Positions 42,022-50,042 of a stretch of 64,000 nucleotides of DNA are shown here, piece by piece. The stretch is from NCBI RefSeq assembly GCF_003285015.1, contig NZ_QMFB01000001.1:434001-498000 (forward strand), given 5' to 3'. Position 1 is the stretch's first letter; each line of letters opens with the position of its first letter. Both the position numbers and the translations under genes were made by a program. The notes beneath the pieces are model-generated. The model had not been told where the DNA came from. It searched no databases and saw only the letters and a list, made by a program, of their open reading frames with translations. Source of the DNA: Paenibacillus contaminans. GTDB taxonomy: Bacteria; Bacillota; Bacilli; Paenibacillales; NBRC-103111.

Positions 42022-43017
42022 ATGAGCGGAAAAACAGCAGGACCTTCAACAGGGGATCGGATTCAGTGGAGCAGCCGTACAGGTTTAGCTCTATTCGACT
42101 GGTTGAAGCATCCTCGTAAAATCAATGAAAAGATTGCGGTGCTGGCCATCTACATTCTTTTATTCGATCTGGCATTTGTGTTTCTATTTCCTTTTTTGTA
42201 TATGCTGGTGACTTCGTTCAAATCCAGTACCGATCTGTATGATTTTACAGTCAATTGGGTTCCGCGGACGTTGAGGGTTGCCAATTTTACGCTTGCCTTT
42301 AAGCAGCTCCACTATTTTGAGTTTTTCAAAAATTCGGCATTTGTCACGGCAGTCGCGACAATCGGGCATCTGTTATCATGTTCGTTTGTCGGTTACGGGT
42401 TTGCCCGGTATCAATTTCCGTTCAAGAAAACGCTTTTCATGATTGTCATTATCGCATTTATCGTGCCGATTCAGACGATTATCGTACCGACGTATATGGT
42501 GTTTGCCAATTTGAAGTGGCTGAACACTTATTTGCCGGTTTTGGTGCCTACGTTTTTTGGCTTGGGGTTGAAGGGCGCGCTATTCATATTCATATTCCGT
42601 CAGTTTTATCTGGGGATCCCGAAGGAGCTGGAGAACGCCGCGAAAATCGACGGCTGCGGATTTCTGCGCACGTACTGGTTAATCGTGTTCCCAATCGCAA
42701 GAAGCGTGTTTCTGGTTGCCGTCGTACTGTCCATTGTGTGGCATTGGAATGATTTCTATGAACCGGGGATATACGCTTCCCATCCGAGCTTATCCATGCT
42801 GCCCGCAAAGCTCAGTTCAATGGCTGAAATCGTGAAAACGCCGATTACGACCGCAGCGCAAATTAAGAAGAGACTGGAGCATCCTGAAGAAATTGTGAAC
42901 AATGCAGTCCTTATGGCTGCGACGCTGCTTGTGATCCTGCCTGTACTTATCAGCTTTGCGTTTCTGCAACGAAAATTTATGCAAGGAATTGAAAGAACCG
43001 GAATTAGCGGTGAATAG
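42022..43017 (+). CDS. sugar ABC permease, MalG type (second importer)
   Basis: The 331-residue protein has an N-terminal cytoplasmic extension, six membrane segments and the EAA loop ELENAAKIDGCGFLRTYWLI (about 205-224), ending GIERTGISGE. ATG 42022 is about 9 bases after GAGAAGGGG; upstream GTG 42013 directly abuts it. It pairs with the 41132 permease; the probable binding protein is encoded at 46347. Confidence 0.88.
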   Translation: MSGKTAGPSTGDRIQWSSRTGLALFDWLKHPRKINEKIAVLAIYILLFDLAFVFLFPFLYMLVTSFKSSTDLYDFTVNWVPRTLRVANFTLAFKQLHYFEFFKNSAFVTAVATIGHLLSCSFVGYGFARYQFPFKKTLFMIVIIAFIVPIQTIIVPTYMVFANLKWLNTYLPVLVPTFFGLGLKGALFIFIFRQFYLGIPKELENAAKIDGCGFLRTYWLIVFPIARSVFLVAVVLSIVWHWNDFYEPGIYASHPSLSMLPAKLSSMAEIVKTPITTAAQIKKRLEHPEEIVNNAVLMAATLLVILPVLISFAFLQRKFMQGIERTGISGE

Positions 43018-43111
43018 CGCAAACGAATAACCGCGTGGTGCTGCGTAAATATGGGGGTTTTAGATGTGCGGCTCCCGTTATGAGATCGTGATTGCACCGA
43101 ATAAGCAGCAA

Positions 43112-43120
43112 GGGGGGGGG
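43112..43120 (+). repeat. homopolymer of nine G overlapping a ribosome binding site
   Basis: Nine G follow a single A just 8 bases before the TTG start of the histidine kinase. A change in run length would alter the Shine-Dalgarno spacing and strength. Confidence 0.8.
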
Positions 43121-43127
43121 CGTCCAT

Positions 43128-44876
43128 TTGATCTTTGAAAAAATCTCTAGATTATGCAGAAACTCCATTTTGAACAAAGTCATCTTTGCTTTTTTACTTG
43201 TGATGACCCCTTTGTATGTGCTCAGTCTTCTGATGAATAAAGAAGGGACCAGAAGTGTAAGAGATGAAATAACCAAATCCGTAACGGCTTCCATTCATTT
43301 TTATTTGAATGCTTTTGAAACGGAAATATCACGAACCAGAGGGCTGCAGCAGGAGCTGCTTGTAAACAAAGATTTAATCAAGCTTAGCGCATTAGGCAAT
43401 CAGATGACCCCCTATGACAAGAGTCAGGCCATTCTGAGGGTTCTCGATCAGATGAACTTGGTTCAACGAACCGGCGTTTATATTGAAAGCATCAATATCT
43501 ACATCCCCCTTATTAACCGAACCTTGACGACAGGACTCCCGCTTGTCCCCTTATCCGAAGAAGATTTCATCGTGTTGTACCAGACTTCTGCAGCATCAAC
43601 CTCCCCGGTCATTCAGTGGAAAGAAGGCGTATTATCCACGGTAGTCAATCCCAGTCCTCTGCTGCCGGGACATAAATTGCCGCAATATCTCATCAGTGTG
43701 AACTATTCGATCGGCAAGGTGGAGCAGTCGCTTCTGCAATTTATGAATTACGATCAAGGCGGAGCGATGATTGTCCATCCTGATTGGCATATTGCCAAAT
43801 TAAAAAACATGGAGTCTCAAAATCTGCCGTTGATGATACAGTCCGTAGAGGAGAGCGGCGATCTTGAGCATGTAACGTCCTGGGACAATAAGTTTATTTC
43901 CGTCAGTCAAAAATCAAATAAATTGGATGCCGTAATGGCTGTGTTCGTACCAGAGCAAGAAATATTCGGTCCCCTTGTCATGCGTAGAAACTGGTTTTGG
44001 ATGTTAGGCGGATTATCCGTGTGCATCATTATGTTTTTCTCCCTCGGGATTTACCGGATGGTCCATAGTCCGCTTATTGTCTTGGTCCGTTCTTTTCGCA
44101 GAGTGGAGAAAGGAGAGCTGGATGTTCTGATCGATGACAGCAGAAAGGATGAATTCCATTATTTATACATGCAATTTAATGCGATGGTTCGACAGCTAAA
44201 GTTTACTTTACGAGAAGTATACGAACAAAGGATACTTGCGCAAAGAGCCAAATTAAAACTGCTGCAATCGCAGATCAATCCGCACTTTTTGTATAATAGT
44301 TTTTTCATATTGAATGAAATGGTACGGAAGCATAACGACGAACAGTTGGACATGTTTACCGGACAGCTAGGGAAGTATTTTCAATACATTACGAGAAGCG
44401 CAACGGACCACGTGACGCTGGAAACGGAAGTAGAGCATGTTCGCGCGTATACATCCATTCAAGGGATTCGGTTTTCCAAGCGCGTGCAGGTACACTTTGG
44501 GGAAATGCCCGATTCGTTTAAGACAATCCTGGTGCCGCGGATGATTCTGCAGCCCATTGTAGAAAACGCGTTCCATCACAGCTTGGATCAAAAGGTGAAG
44601 AATGGGCATTTGTATATCCATTTCGTTGAAAACGAGGGAGAGGTTGAAATTATCGTCGAGGACAATGGCGATGTTTTGGATGACGATTTATTGCTTCGTC
44701 TGCAGAGGCAGGTTCTCAGTTTTAATGATGAAATGGAGAGTACAGGATTATTCAATGTGCATAGGAGGCTTCAGCTTATGTTCGGGGAAGCGTCGGGTAT
44801 AAAGCTTACCAAAAGCCGGTATGGCGGATTGGCGGTCACAATCATGATTGCGTCAGGGGGTGGACGTCGTGTATAA
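43128..44876 (+). CDS. YesM-type sensor histidine kinase of the import island
   Basis: The 582-residue protein has a first membrane helix (about 16-38), an extracellular sensor (about 40-285), a second helix (about 290-312), HAMP, and a His_kinase domain with phospho-acceptor His386 in INPHFLYNS, then a HATPase domain with PIVENAFHHS. The TTG at 43128 is preferred because the G9 run before it acts as the ribosome site and the earlier in-frame start lacks one. Its gene ends inside the start of the regulator gene, so both are produced together and probably respond to the imported sugar. Confidence 0.9.
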   Translation: MIFEKISRLCRNSILNKVIFAFLLVMTPLYVLSLLMNKEGTRSVRDEITKSVTASIHFYLNAFETEISRTRGLQQELLVNKDLIKLSALGNQMTPYDKSQAILRVLDQMNLVQRTGVYIESINIYIPLINRTLTTGLPLVPLSEEDFIVLYQTSAASTSPVIQWKEGVLSTVVNPSPLLPGHKLPQYLISVNYSIGKVEQSLLQFMNYDQGGAMIVHPDWHIAKLKNMESQNLPLMIQSVEESGDLEHVTSWDNKFISVSQKSNKLDAVMAVFVPEQEIFGPLVMRRNWFWMLGGLSVCIIMFFSLGIYRMVHSPLIVLVRSFRRVEKGELDVLIDDSRKDEFHYLYMQFNAMVRQLKFTLREVYEQRILAQRAKLKLLQSQINPHFLYNSFFILNEMVRKHNDEQLDMFTGQLGKYFQYITRSATDHVTLETEVEHVRAYTSIQGIRFSKRVQVHFGEMPDSFKTILVPRMILQPIVENAFHHSLDQKVKNGHLYIHFVENEGEVEIIVEDNGDVLDDDLLLRLQRQVLSFNDEMESTGLFNVHRRLQLMFGEASGIKLTKSRYGGLAVTIMIASGGGRRV

Positions 44877-46197
44877 GGTCATGGTGGTGGATGACGAAGA
44901 AATCATCGTAAATGGCGTCTGTGATTATTTAAACACCCATAATACGCTCGATCTGGACATTTACAAATCCGATAATGCCTTCGATGCGGTCAGTCTGATG
45001 CGCAAATACAGGATGGATGTCGTGCTGACCGATATTCGCATGCCCGGCATGACTGGAATAGAGCTGCAAGAGCAGGTGCTGAAGTATTGGCCCAGAAGCA
45101 AAGTCATTTTCCTGACAGGTTATAACGAATTCACTTATATTCACACCGCCCTGCGCAACGGAGCCGTGGATTATATTTTGAAAACGGAAGGGTATGAAAA
45201 AATACTGGAGGTTGTTCAAAGGACCATCCAGGAAATTGAGCATGAAGTCAGAAGCAAGCAGTATTTAGAAAAAGCGAAAGAGCATATGAAACATTCCATC
45301 TGGCAGGATTACGTACTGGATTTATTGCACAAGGAGGATATCTCGGAGGAACTGGTTAACATGCGATTGACGGCTATCGATTTCCCGCTTTGCGTTGAGC
45401 GGCCTTTCATGCTGATCATCGGGCAGATCGATCGTTGGCTCCCGAAGTACAATTTTTCAGATCGATCATTATTGCTTTATGCGATACGGAATATTGCCGA
45501 GGAATATTTGTCTCATACAGCCTCATGTATTTCCGTTGCTTACGAACATTCAAAGCTGGCTTGGATGATCCAGCCGTCGGATCCGAACTGCAATGTGGAA
45601 TATATTCACGAAACGTTCGAATCGATACAACGCATCTGCAGCGAGATATTGGAAATGAAAATATCCTTTATTATGTCCAGTGAATACTGTGAGTGGCATC
45701 AGGCATACAGCAAGTTCGCTAAGTTGAATGAACTGTCATCCTATCGCCTTGGGTCCGGAGAAGAATGCCTTTTGACCGAAAAGTCCGTTCCTCAGCAGGA
45801 CGAGAACAAATCCGACTGGGATCGGGCTGTACAAATGAAAATGACGGAAAATAAAGAGGAACAAATTGACCGTACGGATAAGCTGATTTCACGCATTCAG
45901 CAGTATATTAACGACAACATCAATCAGAATCTCACTCTGATTTCATTGTCGGAGGTCGTATACTTAAATCCCTCCTACCTTTCCCGTCTGTACAAGCAAG
46001 TTACGGGTATGAATATTTCGGACTTCATTACAAGCGTAAAGGTGGAAAGAGCCAAGGAAATGTTAAGGAATCCCAAATACAGAATTCAGGAAATATCCAC
46101 GGCTTTGGGATTCGAATCCCCCTCTTATTTCACCCAGCTTTTCAAGAAAAATACAGGAAAAACGCCGCTGGAATTCAGAGTATCGTTAGATCAGTAA
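44869..46197 (+). CDS. YesN-type AraC response regulator of the import island
   Basis: The 442-residue protein has a receiver domain (VDDEE near the start, phospho-acceptor Asp55 in VLTDIRMPGMTG), a linker with a helical region, and a C-terminal AraC helix-turn-helix (about 345-438, with NPSYLSRLYKQVTG and FESPSYFTQLFKKNTG). GTG 44869 overlaps the kinase stop by 8 bases, with CAGGGGG 8 bases upstream. It is the natural candidate to bind the 40-nt elements before the two binding-protein genes, the nearest of which begins only 9 bases after its stop. Confidence 0.9.
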   Translation: MYKVMVVDDEEIIVNGVCDYLNTHNTLDLDIYKSDNAFDAVSLMRKYRMDVVLTDIRMPGMTGIELQEQVLKYWPRSKVIFLTGYNEFTYIHTALRNGAVDYILKTEGYEKILEVVQRTIQEIEHEVRSKQYLEKAKEHMKHSIWQDYVLDLLHKEDISEELVNMRLTAIDFPLCVERPFMLIIGQIDRWLPKYNFSDRSLLLYAIRNIAEEYLSHTASCISVAYEHSKLAWMIQPSDPNCNVEYIHETFESIQRICSEILEMKISFIMSSEYCEWHQAYSKFAKLNELSSYRLGSGEECLLTEKSVPQQDENKSDWDRAVQMKMTENKEEQIDRTDKLISRIQQYINDNINQNLTLISLSEVVYLNPSYLSRLYKQVTGMNISDFITSVKVERAKEMLRNPKYRIQEISTALGFESPSYFTQLFKKNTGKTPLEFRVSLDQ

Positions 46198-46205
46198 AAT
46201 CGTAT

Positions 46206-46283
46206 AGATCCGAACAGGAAGTAAAGATAACGATAGATACAGGCACGCTGATGTTTTCTATAATGAAAACAGGAGTAGGCGCC
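46206..46283 (+). promoter_or_regulatory. promoter with a conserved 40-nt activator-type element, copy 2
   Basis: The 40-nt block 46206-46245 matches 31821-31860 at 36 positions. TATAAT lies at 46259-46264 and GGCGCC at 46278-46283, both at the same spacing as in copy 1. It precedes the second binding-protein gene. Confidence 0.8.
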
Positions 46284-46346
46284 TAAACCGAAAATCATCC
46301 TGAATCGCGGTAAGGTTTTTAACTAAATGAGTCGGGGGTATGTCAA

Positions 46347-48041
46347 ATGTCATTTGGAAGAATACGAATGACCGTATCCGTTATTCTTGTTCTGCTCATT
46401 GTTTTTCTCACTGCCTGCCAGTCCGAATCTCAACCTCCTCAGGAAACGGCAAAACAGGAGCAATCGGCCTCTCCGAAGGAAACCTCAAAGGAAGCAGTCG
46501 ATCCTCTGGGCAAATATGATCCTCCAATCAAGATGGTTGGAGCGAAATACTATAACGACCCGGAGTATCCCGAAGGCGAGTCCTTAGATAAGAACAGATG
46601 GCTTGACGCCTATCGTTCGACATTAGGCATCGACCTGAAATGGAAATTTGTCACAACTGGAGCTGAATATCCGGAGAAGTTAAGCGTCGCCATTGCATCG
46701 AACGATATTCCGGATGTAATGGTTGTTGATGCTACCACGTTCCAGTCGCTGCTGGATAATAATATGTTGGAGGATTTAACGGAGGTTTATGACAAGTATG
46801 CCTCCAAAACAACCAAGAGTGCGCTTAGTGAAACTTCAACCGGGAAAGCGGCAATGGAAATGGCCAGCCGTTCAGGCAAGCTGTACGGTATCCCTGAGAC
46901 CTCAGCGACCGTTGCGGAGAAGGCCAGAATGCTGTTCGTCCGTACGGACTGGCTGGATAAGTTAAACCTGCCCGAACCCAAAACGGTACAAGACGTGATC
47001 AAAATTGCGGAAGCGTTTGCAACGATGGATCCGGATGGCAATAATGTCAAGGATACGTACGGATTGGCGGTTGCTAAATCATTCCTTTTTGCGGATTTCG
47101 GAGATTTATCGGGCTTCTTTAATGGCTTTCACGCTGATCCGAACATATGGTTGAAGGATGCTAACGGTAAATTGGTCCACGGCGTTATTCAACCCGGGAT
47201 GAAGACAGCACTGCTGGAGCTGCAAAACATGTTCAGCAAGGGCATACTCAGTACGGAACTGGCAGTCAACACGGTAGAGTCGGAATGGGATGCGGCCATC
47301 AACGGAAAGCTGGGCATGAGTTATGGCGTGATATGGTCGCCTGCCCAGCCATTAAACATGAATATCGAGGCGGATCCTGAAGCGGATTGGAAGGCTTTTC
47401 CTATCGTTTCAGCTGATGATAAGCCGGCAATGCCAAGGGGAGGATCGCCGACCGGCGACTACTATGTAGTGAAGAAAGGCTATTCGAACCCCGAAGCGAT
47501 TGTAAAAATGGCCAACTTATTTGTTGAACATTTTTATAATATTCCGGAAAGCAAATTGATCGCAGATAAAAAGGGTGACGGAACGATATCATTAATCGGC
47601 ATGGCACTCATTCAAACGTTTAATCCCGATTCCACAATGAAAATTGCGATGGATCTTTCTGAAGCTTTGAAGACCAAAGATCCGAGCAAACTGAATAAAG
47701 GTTTAAAAAGCGCTTACGATTTGGCGGTCGGCTTTCCTCAGGATCGCAAGGCATGGTTAACGTATCGAATGTACGGCGACCAATACGGCAGCTACAACGT
47801 TGCGAATTATTACGATAAGAATAATTTGCTCCTGCTTAATGCTTACGCGGGTCCTCCGACACCAACGATGATTTCTAACAATAAAATATTGAGAGATCTA
47901 CAAACCGACGTTTTCACTAAGATCATTATGGGGGAAGCGCATATTGATGAATTCGATAATTTTGTCGAGCAGTGGAAAAAGCTTGGCGGGGATCAAATGA
48001 CCAAAGAAGTAAATGAGTGGTACGCTGCCAATAAAAAATAG
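46347..48041 (+). CDS. LplA-type extracellular solute-binding lipoprotein
   Basis: The 564-residue protein has a lipoprotein signal with lipobox LTAC (Cys about 25), then a family 1 solute-binding fold: DIPDVMVVDATTFQSLLD, RTDWLDKLNLPEPKTVQDV and the C-terminal VNEWYAAN. Length fits the LplA/YtcQ group of sugar-binding lipoproteins. It would deliver the sugar to the 41132/42022 permeases. ATG 46347 follows GGGGG by 8 bases. A terminator follows the gene. Confidence 0.88.
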   Translation: MSFGRIRMTVSVILVLLIVFLTACQSESQPPQETAKQEQSASPKETSKEAVDPLGKYDPPIKMVGAKYYNDPEYPEGESLDKNRWLDAYRSTLGIDLKWKFVTTGAEYPEKLSVAIASNDIPDVMVVDATTFQSLLDNNMLEDLTEVYDKYASKTTKSALSETSTGKAAMEMASRSGKLYGIPETSATVAEKARMLFVRTDWLDKLNLPEPKTVQDVIKIAEAFATMDPDGNNVKDTYGLAVAKSFLFADFGDLSGFFNGFHADPNIWLKDANGKLVHGVIQPGMKTALLELQNMFSKGILSTELAVNTVESEWDAAINGKLGMSYGVIWSPAQPLNMNIEADPEADWKAFPIVSADDKPAMPRGGSPTGDYYVVKKGYSNPEAIVKMANLFVEHFYNIPESKLIADKKGDGTISLIGMALIQTFNPDSTMKIAMDLSEALKTKDPSKLNKGLKSAYDLAVGFPQDRKAWLTYRMYGDQYGSYNVANYYDKNNLLLLNAYAGPPTPTMISNNKILRDLQTDVFTKIIMGEAHIDEFDNFVEQWKKLGGDQMTKEVNEWYAANKK

Positions 48042-48062
48042 TTTGGTGTAAAACAGGGAAGT

Positions 48063-48095
48063 CCCAATGTTCACAAAACATTGGGGCTTTTCTTT
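48063..48095 (+). terminator. terminator at the end of the import island
   Basis: CCCAATGTT and AACATTGGG form a 9-bp stem with a five-base loop, followed by GCTTTTCTTT. Confidence 0.88.
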
Positions 48096-48125
48096 GAGCT
48101 CAACCTCCAGCGCAGCAAAGACATT

Positions 48126-48155
48126 TTGATGTTTAGACTGGGATGATGGTATACT
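48126..48155 (+). promoter_or_regulatory. promoter of the cat gene
   Basis: TTGATG (48126-48131), 18-base spacer and TATACT (48150-48155). Confidence 0.75.
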
Positions 48156-48162
48156 TTAAACG

Positions 48163-48179
48163 TTACTATATCATAGTAA
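48163..48179. promoter_or_regulatory. 17-bp perfect inverted repeat at the cat transcription start region
   Basis: TTACTAT-ATC-ATAGTAA begins 8 bases after the -10 box, so it may be an operator. No regulator is assigned. Confidence 0.5.
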
Positions 48180-48207
48180 ATAAATGGAATGGGAATGTGA
48201 TGAGGGT

Positions 48208-48237
48208 ATGGTTAAAGCAGTTGATTGTGCCTCCTAA
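48208..48237 (+). CDS. cat leader peptide (9 codons)
   Basis: Reading MVKAVDCAS then TAA, this short frame resembles the nine-residue MVKTDKISS leader of cat-86/pC194-type genes. Its last codons and stop lie in the left arm of the hairpin. A ribosome stalled in it by chloramphenicol would open the hairpin and expose the cat ribosome site. Confidence 0.75.
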   Translation: MVKAVDCAS

Positions 48238-48265
48238 AAAGAAAGCATATTCATTTTTTAGGAGG
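48230..48265 (+). promoter_or_regulatory. cat translational attenuator hairpin
   Basis: CCTCCTAAAAA (48230-48240) pairs with TTTTTAGGAGG (48255-48265), hiding the GGAGG ribosome site 8 bases before the cat ATG. This is the classic attenuation structure of chloramphenicol-inducible genes. Confidence 0.85.
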
Positions 48266-48273
48266 TAATTAAA

Positions 48274-48930
48274 ATGATTTTTCATGAGATTGATCGGGAT
48301 AACTGGAGCAGAAAGCCTTATTTTGACCATTACCTAAACCAAGTCAGATGCACATACAGCATGACGGCCAATATAGACATCACCCGGCTGTTGGCTGAAC
48401 TGAAAACTAAGAAGATAAAGCTATATCCGGCGCTAATCCACATGATTGCAACAGTGGTAAACCGCCATGTTGCTTTTCGGACATGTTTCGATTCCGAGGG
48501 AAGGTTAGGCTATTGGGACAGAATGTCGCCAAGCTATACCATTTTTCATGACGAGGATAAGACGTTTTCGGCAATATGGACCGGCTTTAGTGAAGACTTT
48601 AAAGAGTTTTACATTCGTTATCTTGACGACATGGATAAGTACGGAAGCGTCAAAGGGTTTCAAGCCAAAAATAACGAGCCGCCAAACGTATTCCCGATTT
48701 CCAGCATCCCATGGGTCAACTTCACTGGCTTTAATTTGAACATTTATAACGAGGGAACATATCTCCTGCCAATCTTTACGATGGGGAAATATAGCAAGCA
48801 AGACGAAAGCGTTCAACTGCCTCTATCGGTACAGCTTCATCATGCTGTATGCGACGGTTATCATGCCGGCGTACTTTTCAATGAGCTTCAATCGCTTGCC
48901 GATCGCTGTGAAAGCTGGCTGCCTAAATAG
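48274..48930 (+). CDS. cat: chloramphenicol acetyltransferase (type A)
   Basis: The 218-residue enzyme acetylates chloramphenicol using acetyl-CoA in the cytosol. It has the catalytic His190 in QLHHAVCDGYHAG (HHxxxDG), the N-terminal IDRDNWSRKPYFDHY and the family size and trimer-type pattern. The ribosome site GGAGG is sequestered in an upstream hairpin together with a leader peptide, so expression should be induced by the drug. Base composition is somewhat richer in A/T than the neighbours, in line with acquisition by transfer, and a terminator follows. Confidence 0.92.
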   Translation: MIFHEIDRDNWSRKPYFDHYLNQVRCTYSMTANIDITRLLAELKTKKIKLYPALIHMIATVVNRHVAFRTCFDSEGRLGYWDRMSPSYTIFHDEDKTFSAIWTGFSEDFKEFYIRYLDDMDKYGSVKGFQAKNNEPPNVFPISSIPWVNFTGFNLNIYNEGTYLLPIFTMGKYSKQDESVQLPLSVQLHHAVCDGYHAGVLFNELQSLADRCESWLPK

Positions 48931-48982
48931 CAACGTAGAGCATTTGCATTTCGCTTGGTCGTATTTGAACTGAATGAAAACG

Positions 48983-49021
48983 AAAAGACGCCGCTGAGAA
49001 CCTATGCAGGGCGTCTTTTTT
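48983..49021 (+). terminator. terminator after cat
   Basis: AAAAGACGCC and GGCGTCTTTT form a 10-bp stem, with T at the end. Confidence 0.85.
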
Positions 49022-49104
49022 GAATCTCAAGCGAATATTTGTGATGTGCTGAAGCCCCAAACCACTACCTCCCACACGCGCAATCGTATAGCCATGCACC
49101 AAGG

Positions 49105-49132
49105 ACCGTCCGTGATTTCCAGACGGTTTTTC
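49105..49132 (+). terminator. repeated terminator-like element, copy 1
   Basis: ACCGTC-CGTGATTTCCA-GACGGT then T. The flanking sequence and loop match the copy at 52718. The remainder of the gap 49022-49342 holds no gene I can support. Confidence 0.6.
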
Positions 49133-49342
49133 TTCATGCGGTTCTGATGTCCACGCCTTTTGGACACAAAAAGTTTACAAGTTCGTAACGCGCTTGCAAC
49201 AAGCATGCGATATAACTATGAACGGGTACATGCATGAAGTCGGACATAGGCATGTTATGATAGAAACGTCTGCCAAACGAATGATTTATAATTTCCAACA
49301 AAAACTAACGGAACCTGCTATGCGGAGTTGCGCGGAGGACGA

Positions 49343-50041
49343 ATGGAGAAAAGCAAAATATTAATCATAGAAGACGAAGCGGCCATCGCGGATTTGCTTG
49401 AGTACGGGCTGATCAAGGAAGGATATTTGACGAGGAAAGCGCGGACGGGAGCCGAGGGATGGAGTCTGCTTGAGTCATTTGCGCCGGACTTGCTGCTGCT
49501 CGACTGGATGCTGCCGGACGAAAGCGGTCTGGACATTTGCAAGAAAGTGACGGCTTCCTACAACATACCGATTCTTATGATAACGGCGAAATCCGATATT
49601 ACCGATAAAATACTCGGACTGGAATTCGGAGCGGACGATTATATTACGAAGCCGTTCGATCTTCGGGAGGTAATAGCGCGGATTCGCACGATTCTCCGGC
49701 GGATCGCCCAGGCCAACCGAACGGCAGCCGAAACGCAAGAGGAACGGATTCAATTTCGGGATATTGTCATTAATACAGCTGAACGCATGGTCCGCAAAAA
49801 GGACGATTGGATCGATTTGACGCCCAAGGAATACGATCTTCTGATGACGCTTTACCAATACAGGGGCAAAATTTTTACCCGGTCGGAGCTGCTGGACAGC
49901 GTTTGGGGATACGATTTCGCAGGCGATACGCGAACGGTGGATACGCATATTCAAAGATTACGCAAAAAACTGGGCTGCAGCGACTTGATTACGACCGTAT
50001 TCGGCATTGGTTATAAGTTCGAAAAACAGGCGGGCTTCTAA
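49343..50041 (+). CDS. OmpR/PhoB-type response regulator
   Basis: The 232-residue regulator has a receiver domain (phospho-acceptor Asp54 in LLLLDWMLPDESG, Lys in TKPFDLREV) and a C-terminal winged helix (about 135-230, with LTPKEYDLLMTLYQYRG and VDTHIQRLRKKLG). ATG 49343 follows GGAGGA. The kinase gene begins one base after its stop. It probably controls the operon formed with the lipoprotein and maybe the transporter genes after 52957. Confidence 0.92.
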   Translation: MEKSKILIIEDEAAIADLLEYGLIKEGYLTRKARTGAEGWSLLESFAPDLLLLDWMLPDESGLDICKKVTASYNIPILMITAKSDITDKILGLEFGADDYITKPFDLREVIARIRTILRRIAQANRTAAETQEERIQFRDIVINTAERMVRKKDDWIDLTPKEYDLLMTLYQYRGKIFTRSELLDSVWGYDFAGDTRTVDTHIQRLRKKLGCSDLITTVFGIGYKFEKQAGF

Positions 50042-50042
50042 T

